NCBI GenBank assembly: GCA_050179685.1
Contig: JBFXEW010000026.1
Coordinates: 1-64,000 of the forward strand
Length of the DNA: 64,000 bases
Direction of reading: 5' to 3'
Source of the DNA: GWE2-40-63 sp050179685
Lineage (GTDB): Bacteria; Bacteroidota; Bacteroidia; Bacteroidales; SZUA-534
In this document: positions 15,731 through 24,651 of the stretch, one piece after another
Layout: every line of letters starts with the position of its first letter
Position numbering within the stretch: the stretch's first letter is position 1
Position numbers and translations under genes: made by a program
The notes under the pieces: generated by a model
Told to the model about the DNA's origin: nothing
The model's database searches: none
The model's input: the letters and a program-made list of their open reading frames with translations, nothing else

Positions 15731-16114
15731 TCACCAAATTGTCTTAACGCTATATCTCCTAATGTTTTCGTCTTTAGTTACAATGCTTAACTTATCCGAT
15801 TTACATTGGGCAATCAAAAGTCTGTCAAAGGGATCTCTATGAATAAATTCCAGCTGCGACACTTCAAAAGTATGATCAGGACTTATGGGCAAATAATAAA
15901 AACCATTAGCAACTATCAATTCAAGGAATTGTTTATAGCTCATTGAAAATCTCAATTTACCCAGACTTATTTTAATAGCAATTCCCCATAGGGAAGCGAT
16001 ACTTACAAATTTCAAATTAGCGGGGTCTTCAATTGCCGTTTTAGCAGCATTCGATAACTTTTCATCTCCTTTCAGAAACCAAATCAACGAATGGGTATCA
16101 AGTAACAGATGCAT
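15731..16114 (-). CDS. PIN-domain toxin (VapC-type)
   Basis: A 127-residue PIN-domain ribonuclease. Acidic residues of the active site are visible: Asp6 in LLLDTHS, the Asp of RDPFDRLLIAQC near 95, and Asp in TKDENI near 114. It starts on the last base of the antitoxin stop codon (TAATG overlap), the usual sign of a coupled toxin-antitoxin pair. Sequence context (HRDPFDRLLIAQ) is typical of PIN toxins that pair with DUF2281-like antitoxins. Confidence 0.85.
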   Translation of the reverse strand: MHLLLDTHSLIWFLKGDEKLSNAAKTAIEDPANLKFVSIASLWGIAIKISLGKLRFSMSYKQFLELIVANGFYYLPISPDHTFEVSQLEFIHRDPFDRLLIAQCKSDKLSIVTKDENIRRYSVKTIW

Positions 16115-16317
16115 TATTGGTAGTCATTAAAGTCAGCTAAAGGTTCATCAAAATCAGAGGAAATGTAAATTTGATCCTTTGCACAACCAAATTTTGGAGC
16201 GTTTTTACTTAGCTCCTTGTTCTGTTTACTTATTAAGTAATCGATAAAAGCATTCACTTTTTCCTTTAAATCGGAAGGTAAATAAGATAACTTGGTGTAT
16301 AATTGTATTGGTTCCAT
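16114..16317 (-). CDS. antitoxin of the PIN toxin (DUF2281-like)
   Basis: The ATG at 16317 gives 67 residues; the longer upstream frame is not expected to be translated. The N-terminus LYTKLSYLPSDLKEKVNAFIDYL and the C-terminal tail ISSDFDEPLADFNDY match antitoxins of the DUF2281 type, whose acidic tail wraps the toxin. An inverted repeat TATCTTT-N6-AAAGATA (16323-16342) sits 5 bp upstream of the start and is a likely autoregulatory operator. Confidence 0.75.
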   Translation of the reverse strand: MEPIQLYTKLSYLPSDLKEKVNAFIDYLISKQNKELSKNAPKFGCAKDQIYISSDFDEPLADFNDYQ

Positions 16318-16322
16318 AGTAT

Positions 16323-16342
16323 TATCTTTTGATACAAAGATA
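16323..16342 (-). promoter_or_regulatory. inverted repeat / promoter box of the PIN module
   Basis: Seven-base arms TATCTTT and AAAGATA are separated by 6 bp. The left arm on the minus strand is part of TATCTTTG, a TAnnTTTG box, so repressor binding would cover the promoter. Confidence 0.45.
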
Positions 16343-16460
16343 AACACTATTTTATTTATGTTTGTTTTTTTTGCTTGAACAACGACGCTTTGGTTATTAT
16401 TATACTTGCTCAAAGGTGGATGTAAACAATATATTTTATACACATTTTGGTAAAGCCTGT

Positions 16461-18236
16461 TTACTCTTCAGAAAAATAAACCAATACCTTACGGTAAGCC
16501 TGGTAAATCTTCGATTTCGAAATAAAGCCTTCGTATTTTCCGTCCTTAACCACTGGCAGGTTCCAGGCTCCCGACTTTTCAAACTTTTCCATTACCACAT
16601 CCATCGAATCGCTGATGTAAACCACATCGGGCGGGGCACTCATTAAACTCGAAACATAAATTTCGTCATACATCTCGGGGTTAAACATAATATCGCGGAT
16701 GTCATCTAAAAGCACAATGCCCTGTAATTCGTTTTTAAGATTTACTACCGGAAAGATATTTCGTTTCGACTGGCTAATCACATGTACCAATTGCCGCAGG
16801 GTATTGTCGGGATTCACCTTTATTAAATCGCGCTCAATCTCACTTTCGAGACGCATCAGGGTTAATGCTGCCCGGTCTTTGTTGTGGGTTATCAGCTCGC
16901 CGCGTTTGGCCAGTCGGATGGTATAAATGGAATGCGGTTCAAAATACATGATGGTAAGGTACGAAATGGTTGAAGCCAGCATCAGGGGAATAAACAGTCC
17001 GTAACCGCCGGTTATTTCAGCAATCAGGAACATCGAGGTCATGGGAGCATGCATAACCCCCGACATAAATGCAGCCATGCCTACCAAAGCAAAATTGGCT
17101 TCGTTAACCTGAACAAAACTTAAACGGTTTAATAAAATGGCTACCAGGTAACCCAGAATACCACCCATAAAGAGCGAGGGGGCAAACACCCCGCCAACAC
17201 CTCCGGCACCTGTAGTAATTGAGGTGGCAAATACTTTAAACAACAGCAGAAGAAATAAAAAGGCGGCAAAAATCCAGAAATTATCTTTAAAATCGTAAAA
17301 CAGGCTGTGTGCCAACAGCGATTGTCCATCACCCGAAAGGATGGAATGTAACGAAGTATAACCTTCGCCAAATAGCGGGGGGAAAAGGAATATCAGCACC
17401 CCCAGCATTAATCCGCCAATAGTAAACCGTTGCCAGTTGGTTTTTAGTTTTTGAAACCGGCCTTCAACCTGCATGGCGATACGGGTAAAATACAAACTGA
17501 GGAATCCGGCAACAATGCCTAATACGATGTACCAGGGCAAATTTCCCAAAACAAAGTGCTCTTTTAGCTCGAAACTAAACAGTGCTGCACTGTGGCCCAG
17601 AAAAAAGTACGACATTACAGCCGAGGTAACGGCCGAAATCAACAGGGGAACCAGCGAAGCCATAGTCAGGTCGAGCATCAGTACTTCTAAAGTAAAAACC
17701 ACACCGGCTATGGGAGCTTTAAAAATTCCGGCAACCGCGCCCGCTGCACCGCAACCAATCATCAGAATAATTTGCTTGTGATTCAGGCGAAACAGGCGTC
17801 CCAGGTTCGATCCAATGGCGCCTCCGGTAAGCACAATGGGCGCCTCGGCACCAACCGAACCACCAAAACCAATGGTAAACGTACTCCCTATGATGCTCGA
17901 ATACATGTTATGTAGCTTCAGCATGCCGCTCTTTTTCGAGATGGCATAAAGAATTCGGGTGATTCCGTGCCCAATTTTATCTTTAACAAAACGGTTTACC
18001 CAGATAACCGAAATAATGATGCCAATACCGGGCAAAGCCAGGTATAAGTAATTCTCAACGCCCAGTTCCATTCGGTTCTCCAAAAATTGATGGGTGAAAT
18101 GAATGGTGTTTTTTAAAGCAATGGCGGCCAAACTACTCAGAATTCCAATCACAAAACTAAGCAGCAGAATAAACTGCCGTTCTTTAATGTGGTGTTTGCC
18201 CCGCCAAATGGTTATCCGTTCAAATATTGTACTCAT
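16461..18236 (-). CDS. ClC-family chloride channel/transporter with CBS domains
   Basis: A 591-residue protein: about ten to twelve membrane helices (20-430) followed by two CBS domains (about 450-590, with KRNIFPVVN and AWNLPVVKDGKYEGFIS). Filter motifs include GFGGSVGAEAPIVLTGG, whose Glu corresponds to the ClC gating glutamate, and GCGAAGAVAGIFKAPIAGVVF. It moves chloride, or exchanges it for protons, across the inner membrane. A close paralogue is encoded at 51747-53549. Confidence 0.9.
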   Translation of the reverse strand: MSTIFERITIWRGKHHIKERQFILLLSFVIGILSSLAAIALKNTIHFTHQFLENRMELGVENYLYLALPGIGIIISVIWVNRFVKDKIGHGITRILYAISKKSGMLKLHNMYSSIIGSTFTIGFGGSVGAEAPIVLTGGAIGSNLGRLFRLNHKQIILMIGCGAAGAVAGIFKAPIAGVVFTLEVLMLDLTMASLVPLLISAVTSAVMSYFFLGHSAALFSFELKEHFVLGNLPWYIVLGIVAGFLSLYFTRIAMQVEGRFQKLKTNWQRFTIGGLMLGVLIFLFPPLFGEGYTSLHSILSGDGQSLLAHSLFYDFKDNFWIFAAFLFLLLLFKVFATSITTGAGGVGGVFAPSLFMGGILGYLVAILLNRLSFVQVNEANFALVGMAAFMSGVMHAPMTSMFLIAEITGGYGLFIPLMLASTISYLTIMYFEPHSIYTIRLAKRGELITHNKDRAALTLMRLESEIERDLIKVNPDNTLRQLVHVISQSKRNIFPVVNLKNELQGIVLLDDIRDIMFNPEMYDEIYVSSLMSAPPDVVYISDSMDVVMEKFEKSGAWNLPVVKDGKYEGFISKSKIYQAYRKVLVYFSEE

Positions 18237-18579
18237 GCTTATCGTCCCACAAATTGCTGATTGTTCTAAAGAGGCGCAAATTTATTCTTTATTCACTAAC
18301 AATCAATTATTAAAGTAAAATTTTGACAATTATTTTTTAATTTTGAACTACCCGTTTGATTCGCGGGATTGTTAAATATGAAAAACACAGCTAAGGCATT
18401 AATGTTGAATTGCATGCAGGGTTTCTTTTTTTAAACTGGATGTTTATCGCAGGTTAGTTTTAAATTTCTTAGCATACTATTTTTTATGAATTGCGTGTGT
18501 AAACCATACAAGTCCTTATTCTTAGTCCCGATTCTAATTAAAAGGGAAGCAGGATCTGCTGTATTTACTATAAAATTCA

Positions 18580-18783
18580 CCTTAGCTTTAGTGAAAAAGG
18601 ACATTAGGTTTGCCCGGTTTAATGCGCACCAAATTTTATTTTGATGCGCATCAAAAGTTGGAAAACACAGCAGGTTTGGGGCAAAACTTAAGCAGCTTTG
18701 AGTTATTAATACATTTGATAATTTATTAAACCATGGCACTAAAATACAAAATTGCCTTCACAAACAAGCCCGGACAGGGTTGA
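18580..18783 (+). pseudogene. truncated copy of the HU-like gene with its upstream region
   Basis: From about 18580 to 18780 the sequence follows 35402-35625, including upstream palindromes, a TACATTTG box and the first codons of the HU-like gene. The reading frame starts at 18733 (MALKYKIAFTNKPGQG) and stops with TGA at 18781-18783 after 16 codons, where homology ends. It has two rather than three palindromes, at the same 22-bp period (18618-18633 and 18640-18655). It lies just beyond the 3' end of the sensor kinase gene. Confidence 0.75.
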
Positions 18784-18804
18784 TTGTATCAGTGAATTTC
18801 CTTT

Positions 18805-20166
18805 TTAAGAGGGAATGGTTAACTGAAATTGGGTTAACTTATCTTTTTGGGGAAGCAGCACAATGTCGCCTCCTAATTTAACCATTATTTGTTTGCTTAA
18901 ACTTAAGCCTACTCCCGAACCTTGTTCTTTTGTGGTAAAAAATGGAATAAATATTTGTTCCCGCAATTCGTTTTGAATTTGAGGTCCGTTATTGGCGATG
19001 GTAAGCTTTGTTTTATCTATTTGTTTTTCGATATGTATAATAAGGATTTGTTTCGTTTCGCTGGTATTACCCTGCAATGCTTCAAAACTGTTTTTTAATA
19101 AGTTAATTAATACTTGTAAAATAAGGTGTTCGTCGGTGATGCAGAAATTTGATTCAGGTAGATGTAACTTTACATCAATGTCTTTGAATCCCTCGTAGGT
19201 TTCCATCACAATAAGGGCATTTTTTATGATGGAGCTTAAATCAATATTCGAGAAATGTGGTTCAGGAAGCTTTGTAAATTTTCGGTAGTTTTCGACAAAC
19301 GAGAGTAAACCGGCACTACGTTCTTCAATTACCTCGAGCCCTTTAATGGCATTATTAATGGTGTTTTGAGTAATTTCATCAGGCTTTTTTGCTGATTGGT
19401 TGCTTTTAAAATACCCCAGTATCACGTTCGATAAGGTAGTTATTGGTGTAATGTTATTCATTATTTCGTGAGCTAATGTCCTGGCCAGTTTAATCCAGGC
19501 ATCTACTTCGCTATGGTCAAGTTCCTGGGTAATGTCTGAAACAGCAATTAGTTTCAGGGTTTTATCATTTGTTTTGATGCTGGTAATTTTAAACAGCAGT
19601 TTTTGTCCGTACTGGTTTTCGAATACCGACGACACCGGCTTATTGCTACTGTTTGTGTTTTGAATAAAATTTGGTAATGCCGGATCAATTTTTTGCAATA
19701 CGCTTACCGATTGAAAATTCAGCAATCCGGTGAGTTTTTCGGCTGCTGGGTTTATATTGATGATTCTTCCCTTTTCGTTTATTGAAAACAATCCGGTTGC
19801 CGACTGATTCAATATCGATTTGAAGTATTGTTCCTGTGAACTTACCTCAATTTTTGTGAGCTTAAAAATGTCGTTTAGATGTTCTACTCCTTTAAAGATT
19901 TCGTCGATGGTTTTATTTCCTGTTTTTTGAGGAATTTTTAGACTGGTGTCTTCATTCTCAATGCCTAAAAGGAAAAACGATATCCAACGGTTTATTTGGT
20001 TGTACAAGTGTAGTATGTTTATCATCAATAGTATGGCAATTACACCCGTTAAAACGCCAAATATAATGGTATTATCTTTTAGCATAAGAAATACCGACAG
20101 GCCTGAAAACAGCATCAGTAATACAATGCGAATTATTAGTGATCTGTATATGTGTTTAAATTCCAT
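18805..20166 (-). CDS. NtrY/AtoS-like sensor histidine kinase
   Basis: A 453-residue membrane kinase: two membrane segments at about 10-28 and 34-52, a linker, a PAS domain (112-215), a phospho-acceptor His233 in LAHEIMNNITPI and an ATPase domain with N-box LLKNSFEAL and the FFTTKEQGSGVGLSLS lid. It lacks a large periplasmic sensor. It is 11 bp downstream of the sigma-54 response regulator and surely its partner; both are divergent from the export operon. Membrane or cytoplasmic signals are likely inputs. Confidence 0.88.
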   Translation of the reverse strand: MEFKHIYRSLIIRIVLLMLFSGLSVFLMLKDNTIIFGVLTGVIAILLMINILHLYNQINRWISFFLLGIENEDTSLKIPQKTGNKTIDEIFKGVEHLNDIFKLTKIEVSSQEQYFKSILNQSATGLFSINEKGRIININPAAEKLTGLLNFQSVSVLQKIDPALPNFIQNTNSSNKPVSSVFENQYGQKLLFKITSIKTNDKTLKLIAVSDITQELDHSEVDAWIKLARTLAHEIMNNITPITTLSNVILGYFKSNQSAKKPDEITQNTINNAIKGLEVIEERSAGLLSFVENYRKFTKLPEPHFSNIDLSSIIKNALIVMETYEGFKDIDVKLHLPESNFCITDEHLILQVLINLLKNSFEALQGNTSETKQILIIHIEKQIDKTKLTIANNGPQIQNELREQIFIPFFTTKEQGSGVGLSLSKQIMVKLGGDIVLLPQKDKLTQFQLTIPS

Positions 20167-20177
20167 TGCTTTGGGTA

Positions 20178-21539
20178 TTAAAGGTCGTATTTTTTCATTT
20201 TGTTATACAATGTTTGCCGGGTAATACCCAGGTTTTTAGCAATGGCTGAAAGGTTTCCACCTGTTGTTTCCATATTCTTTTGTATCAGTAATTTTTCCAT
20301 GGCTTCAATGGTGGTAAACTGAAGGTTCTTAAGGTTTGAGGTTTGTCCATCTAAAATAAAACTGGATTCATTCAGCATATCGCCATCAGCCAGAATTACC
20401 GCCCGCTCCATACAGTGTTGTAATTCTCTGACATTACCGGGCCAATGGTGTTTTTGTAAACGATTAAAGGCTTTTGGAGCTATTTCCAGTTTTGGTTTGA
20501 GGTATTTATCGCGGTATTTCGATAAGAAATAATTAGCTAATAGTTGAATATCGCTATTGCGCTCGCGCAGCGGGGGAATTTCAATGGTTATGGTATTTAA
20601 GCGGTAGAGCAAATCCTCACGGAACGATTTATCGGCAACCAACTGATTTAGGTTTCTATTGGTGGCCGAAATAAGTCGAATGTCAATGGGAATGGGTACA
20701 TTGGAACCTACACGCGTAATGGTTCTGTTTTGCAATGAAGCCAATAATTTAGCTTGCATTGTGAGTGGCAGATTCCCAATTTCGTCGAAAAAAAGGGTTC
20801 CCTTTTGTGCCGTTTCAAATTTTCCGGTACGGTCGTCATGTGCATCAGTAAAGGCTCCCTTTGCATGACCAAAAAGTTCACTTTCAAAAAGGGTTTCGCT
20901 TATGGCTCCCATGTCGATGCTTACCAGAAGTTCAGCGCTTCTTTTCGATTGGGCGTGGATTTCGCGGGCAATCAGTTCTTTGCCGGTTCCGTTTTCGCCG
21001 GTTATTAAGATGTTGGCGTCGGTAGGTGCTACTTTGGCAACCATTTCCAATACTTTCTGAATGCCTGGGGAGTTTCCGATAAAGGGTTGTTCTGAACCTT
21101 TAAGTTGACTGCGTAGTTGCTGGTTTTTTTGTTTTAGCTCCTGGTTTTCACGCTTACTTTTACCTAAACTTAGCGATGCCTTTAGCGTAGCCAGCAGTTT
21201 TGGATTGTCCCAGGGTTTTAAAATAAAATCAAAAGCACCTTCTTTGACAGCTTTTACGGCAAGTTCCACATCGCCATAAGCAGTAATCATTATAACACTA
21301 ATGGTTGGATCAAATTCCTGGATACGCTTTAGCCAGTATAAACCCTCGTTACCACTGTTGACGCCTGCTTTAAAATTCATATCCAGCAGTACCGAATCAA
21401 CAGTGTTTTCGCGAAGTGTGGTAAGCAGACTGTTCGGATTTTTTAAACCGATAACCTGATATTTATTTTCCTGCAAGAGCATCTCAAGGGCAGTAAGAAC
21501 ACTTTTATTGTCTTCAATAATTAATATTGTTTCTTGCAT
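20178..21539 (-). CDS. NtrC-family sigma-54-dependent response regulator
   Basis: A 453-residue three-domain activator: receiver domain (1-125, phospho-acceptor Asp53 in LLDMNF), AAA+ domain (about 153-385; Walker A GENGTGKE 181-188, Walker B GTLFFDEIG 247-255, arginine fingers in LLYRLNTI) and a Fis-type helix-turn-helix at the end (NLSAIAKNLGITRQTLYNKM). The sigma-54 contact loop reads GAFTDA (228-233) instead of GAFTGA, a variant also known in working proteins. It faces the TolC/ABC operon, which has a -24/-12 promoter. Confidence 0.92.
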   Translation of the reverse strand: MQETILIIEDNKSVLTALEMLLQENKYQVIGLKNPNSLLTTLRENTVDSVLLDMNFKAGVNSGNEGLYWLKRIQEFDPTISVIMITAYGDVELAVKAVKEGAFDFILKPWDNPKLLATLKASLSLGKSKRENQELKQKNQQLRSQLKGSEQPFIGNSPGIQKVLEMVAKVAPTDANILITGENGTGKELIAREIHAQSKRSAELLVSIDMGAISETLFESELFGHAKGAFTDAHDDRTGKFETAQKGTLFFDEIGNLPLTMQAKLLASLQNRTITRVGSNVPIPIDIRLISATNRNLNQLVADKSFREDLLYRLNTITIEIPPLRERNSDIQLLANYFLSKYRDKYLKPKLEIAPKAFNRLQKHHWPGNVRELQHCMERAVILADGDMLNESSFILDGQTSNLKNLQFTTIEAMEKLLIQKNMETTGGNLSAIAKNLGITRQTLYNKMKKYDL

Positions 21540-21673
21540 TTGGCCAGCGTATTAATGGGTATTTCAATTCATCAGTTTCTTCAGGTAAGCAATTAAATAC
21601 GGCTTACCTTTTTTTGAACTCATTTCAAAAGTAAGCAATTGTTAAAAAACTTAACAGGGGGTGTAAAAATATT

Positions 21674-21719
21674 TGACACATTAAATACCAAGCAAAATGC
21701 TTAATTTGGTTAAGTGTCA
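21674..21719 (+). promoter_or_regulatory. candidate activator-binding inverted repeat
   Basis: The half-sites TGACACATTAAATACCAA and TTGGTTAAGTGTCA are imperfect reverse complements flanking an inner AAGCA-AAA-TGCTT palindrome. The element lies 24 bp upstream of the -24 box, a plausible site for the divergently encoded NtrC-type regulator, although closer than usual for an enhancer. Confidence 0.5.
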
Positions 21720-21742
21720 GAATATCAATAGGTATAATTTTA

Positions 21743-21758
21743 TGGCATAAGGGTTGGT
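21743..21758 (+). promoter_or_regulatory. sigma-54 (-24/-12) promoter of the export operon
   Basis: TGGCATAAGGGTTGGT matches the consensus TGGCACGNNNNTTGCW at all highly conserved positions except the last C (GC to GG). The predicted start would be about 12 bp before the ATG at 21782. An NtrC-family activator gene diverges from it. Confidence 0.65.
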
Positions 21759-21781
21759 TACGTAATGCAAATCGAATTTTT

Positions 21782-23119
21782 ATGCTTAGAATTATTCTCT
21801 TGATTATTGGTTTATTTGTTTTGTTGAATCGGATACATGCTCAGGAAACATGGAATCTTGAAAGGTGTATCGGTTATGCTTTGGAGCACAACATCGATAT
21901 AAACCGCTCCACCCATCAGCTTGACAACCAAAAAATAAATGTTACCGAAAGTAAAGCCCGACTTTTGCCCAGTTTAAATGCAGGTAGCGATTTAGCGATG
22001 AATTTTGGAAGAAATATCGATGGTAACACCAACGAAGTTACTTTTGATCAGACTCTTGGAAATAATTACTGGGTGCAAACCTCGCTGAACCTGTTTCAGG
22101 GATTGGTAAATTACAATACCATGGTTTATAACAGCTATTTGCTGGTTGCCATGGAACAAAGCACCGAGCACGAAAAAAACCAATTAATAATAAAGGTAAT
22201 AAGCGCATATTATGCTTACATCTATACTCATGGATTATGGCAGGTTGCTGTAAACCAAACTACTTTGGCAGAACAACTTTATCAGCGGATGCAGAAACTG
22301 GTTGGTGTAGGTAAAGAGTCGCCGGTAACTCTTCAGGAGTTAAAGAGTAATTGGGCCAGCGATAAGCATAACAGCACCCTGGCCCGGAATAATGCCGAAA
22401 AGAGCCTGCTTGAGCTGAAGCAGTTAATACGTATGAAAGCTTCTGATACATTTACAATTGAAAATAACGATGAAACCCCGCTTGTTATTAACCCAATACC
22501 CGATGTTGACTCGTTATTTAATGTTGCTGTGCAACGAATGCCGCAAATACGGTATCAGGAAAATATGGTACGTGCAGCCCAAAAAGATTTAGCTGTGGCT
22601 AAAGGTAGCATTTCACCGCAGCTTTATCTTTCGGCTGGTTTGTATTCCGATTACTTTGATGCCAACCGCCCCGATGAAATTACTCCTGCTTTTAGTACGC
22701 AAATACGCAATAACCAAAGCCAGCAGCTAAGAATTGGAATTAGTATTCCAGTTTTTAATGGAGCAAGTACCTATAGCAAGATTAAGCGCAAGCAAATTGT
22801 CATAAGCGATCAAAATTTGCAGTTGGAAAAACAGAAGGAAACCTTATATGCCGAAGTTTGGAACCTTGTTAATAATTTAGAATCAGCATACAATGAATAT
22901 CTCTCATCGCATGAATGGAATAATTACAGTCAGGTTGCATTAGGGCAGGTAACGCATAAAATGGAAAAAGGACTAGCATCGGTAACCGATTTTCAGATAG
23001 CAAAACAACAGGCAGCTATGGCGGAGGCGGGTTTACTTAAAGCCCGATTACTTTACCAAATGCAAATTAAGTTGCTCGGGTTCTATGAAACAGGAGGCTG
23101 GGAGCCAGTCAATCTATAA
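21782..23119 (+). CDS. TolC-family outer-membrane efflux protein
   Basis: A 445-residue protein with a signal peptide (1-20, cleavage after IHA) and the internal twofold repeat of long helices and strands of the OMF family (for example PSLNAGSDLAMNFG near 60-73 and QLYLSAGLYSDYF near 280-292). It would form the outer-membrane duct of a tripartite exporter. It is the first gene of the sigma-54-driven operon, followed by an HlyD-type adaptor. Confidence 0.9.
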   Translation: MLRIILLIIGLFVLLNRIHAQETWNLERCIGYALEHNIDINRSTHQLDNQKINVTESKARLLPSLNAGSDLAMNFGRNIDGNTNEVTFDQTLGNNYWVQTSLNLFQGLVNYNTMVYNSYLLVAMEQSTEHEKNQLIIKVISAYYAYIYTHGLWQVAVNQTTLAEQLYQRMQKLVGVGKESPVTLQELKSNWASDKHNSTLARNNAEKSLLELKQLIRMKASDTFTIENNDETPLVINPIPDVDSLFNVAVQRMPQIRYQENMVRAAQKDLAVAKGSISPQLYLSAGLYSDYFDANRPDEITPAFSTQIRNNQSQQLRIGISIPVFNGASTYSKIKRKQIVISDQNLQLEKQKETLYAEVWNLVNNLESAYNEYLSSHEWNNYSQVALGQVTHKMEKGLASVTDFQIAKQQAAMAEAGLLKARLLYQMQIKLLGFYETGGWEPVNL

Positions 23120-23246
23120 CATAACTAATAAAGCACTATAAGGCATAACATTTTACGGGGTAAACCGGGAGCTAGTAAGAAACAGACAAAATAAAAATGA
23201 ATCCTACGGTATCAGGCCAATTGGGAAAAACTAATAAAATTGAATT

Positions 23247-24503
23247 ATGAGCATGGACAGACCCATTGAAAAGAAAAAAGGAATAAAGAAGAAACATATT
23301 TTCGCCGTTCTTGGTGGTATATTATTTATTCTGTTGATTTATAAAGCATTTTTTGGCGAGCAGATGAGTACCATGCGGGTAGATACCGATAAACTTACCA
23401 TTGCAACGGTACAACAGGGTACTTTTCACGACTACATTACGGTATCGGGAAATTTGGAACCAATTGCCACCATTTACCTCGATGCCCGCGAAGGGGGAAG
23501 GATTGAAACTAAGTTGGTTGAAGCCGGCGAAATGGTTAAGGCAGGCGATATTATTCTACAATTAAGTAATCCCGATTTAACCCTGAATATACTTAATAGT
23601 GAGGCTCAACTTGCTGAAAAAAGCAACTTTTTACGTAACACTATGGTTACCATGGAGCAGGAGAAACTTCAGATTAAAAGAGAATTGCTAAACCTTGAGT
23701 TCGATATTAAAAGGAAGTTACGTGCTTACCAGCAAAACCAGGCGCTCTTTGCCGATGAACTTATCTCTAAAGAAGAGTTCCTGGTTTCGGAAGAAGATTA
23801 CCAATATGCGCAACGCAGTTACGAACTATATATAGAAAGGCAGCGACAGGATTCCATTTACCGCTCTATTCAGGTGCACCTTATGGAAGATAACCTGCGC
23901 AATATGGAGCAAAACTTAAAATTGATACGCCAACAACAGGAGCATCTTAACGTTAAATCGCCTGTTGATGGCCAATTAACCGTACTTGATGCCGAACTGG
24001 GACAATCGGTTCCAAAAGGTGGACGTCTTGGGCAAATTCATGTATTAACATCGTTTAAGGTTGTAGCTGATATCGATGAACATTACATCGATAAAGTAAA
24101 ACCTGGTCTCACTGCAATTTTAGAACGGCAAGGCCTGGAATTCCAATTAGTAATACGTAAGGTACTTCCCGATGTAAGAAATGGCAAGTTTGCAGTTGAG
24201 ATGGTTTTTGTGGGCGAAACTCCCGATAACATGCGTACCGGACAAACCTATTATACCCGCTTGCAACTGGGTAATCCCAAAGAAGCTCTTTTGTTGCCTC
24301 GGGGCAGCTTTTTTCAGGAAACCGGTGGTCAATGGATTTTTGTCCTCGCACCCGATGGAAAAACAGCCCAAAAGCGCAGCATACAAATTGGAAGTCAAAA
24401 CCCTAAATTCTACGAAGTGCTGGGAGGATTAAATCCTGGTGAGCAGGTAATTACTTCGGGCTATGAAATGTTTGGAGACAATGAACAATTGGTTTTGAAA
24501 TAA
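23247..24503 (+). CDS. HlyD/MacA-type periplasmic adaptor protein
   Basis: A 418-residue membrane-fusion protein: one N-terminal membrane anchor (about 16-33), a lipoyl half near 75-105 (EAGEMVKAGDIILQLSNP), a long coiled-coil hairpin (about 110-230), the second lipoyl half with LNVKSPVDGQLTVLDAELGQ, and a beta-barrel plus membrane-proximal domain to the end. It would bridge the FtsX-type permeases and the TolC-like duct encoded by its neighbours. Confidence 0.9.
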   Translation: MSMDRPIEKKKGIKKKHIFAVLGGILFILLIYKAFFGEQMSTMRVDTDKLTIATVQQGTFHDYITVSGNLEPIATIYLDAREGGRIETKLVEAGEMVKAGDIILQLSNPDLTLNILNSEAQLAEKSNFLRNTMVTMEQEKLQIKRELLNLEFDIKRKLRAYQQNQALFADELISKEEFLVSEEDYQYAQRSYELYIERQRQDSIYRSIQVHLMEDNLRNMEQNLKLIRQQQEHLNVKSPVDGQLTVLDAELGQSVPKGGRLGQIHVLTSFKVVADIDEHYIDKVKPGLTAILERQGLEFQLVIRKVLPDVRNGKFAVEMVFVGETPDNMRTGQTYYTRLQLGNPKEALLLPRGSFFQETGGQWIFVLAPDGKTAQKRSIQIGSQNPKFYEVLGGLNPGEQVITSGYEMFGDNEQLVLK

Positions 24504-24651
24504 TTGTTTTTGAAAGTAAGGTACACAATTGTTTGTGTTGATAATAAAATGATGTTAATAATAAATAATGTTTAAATATGGGCTACAAAAGATGAAAAGG
24601 ATGGTAATTTCTGATACCTTGAATCAATGTAACCTTTAAAACCAAATAATT

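Noticed and set aside
15731..16317. A prophage or genomic island around the PIN toxin-antitoxin pair
   Set aside because: Flanking genes are ordinary chromosomal ones, and no integrase, attachment repeat or transposase is seen anywhere in the window.
18431..18739. 102-codon minus-strand frame over the HU-like remnant
   Set aside because: It reads antisense through the duplicated control region; composition and content are not protein-like.
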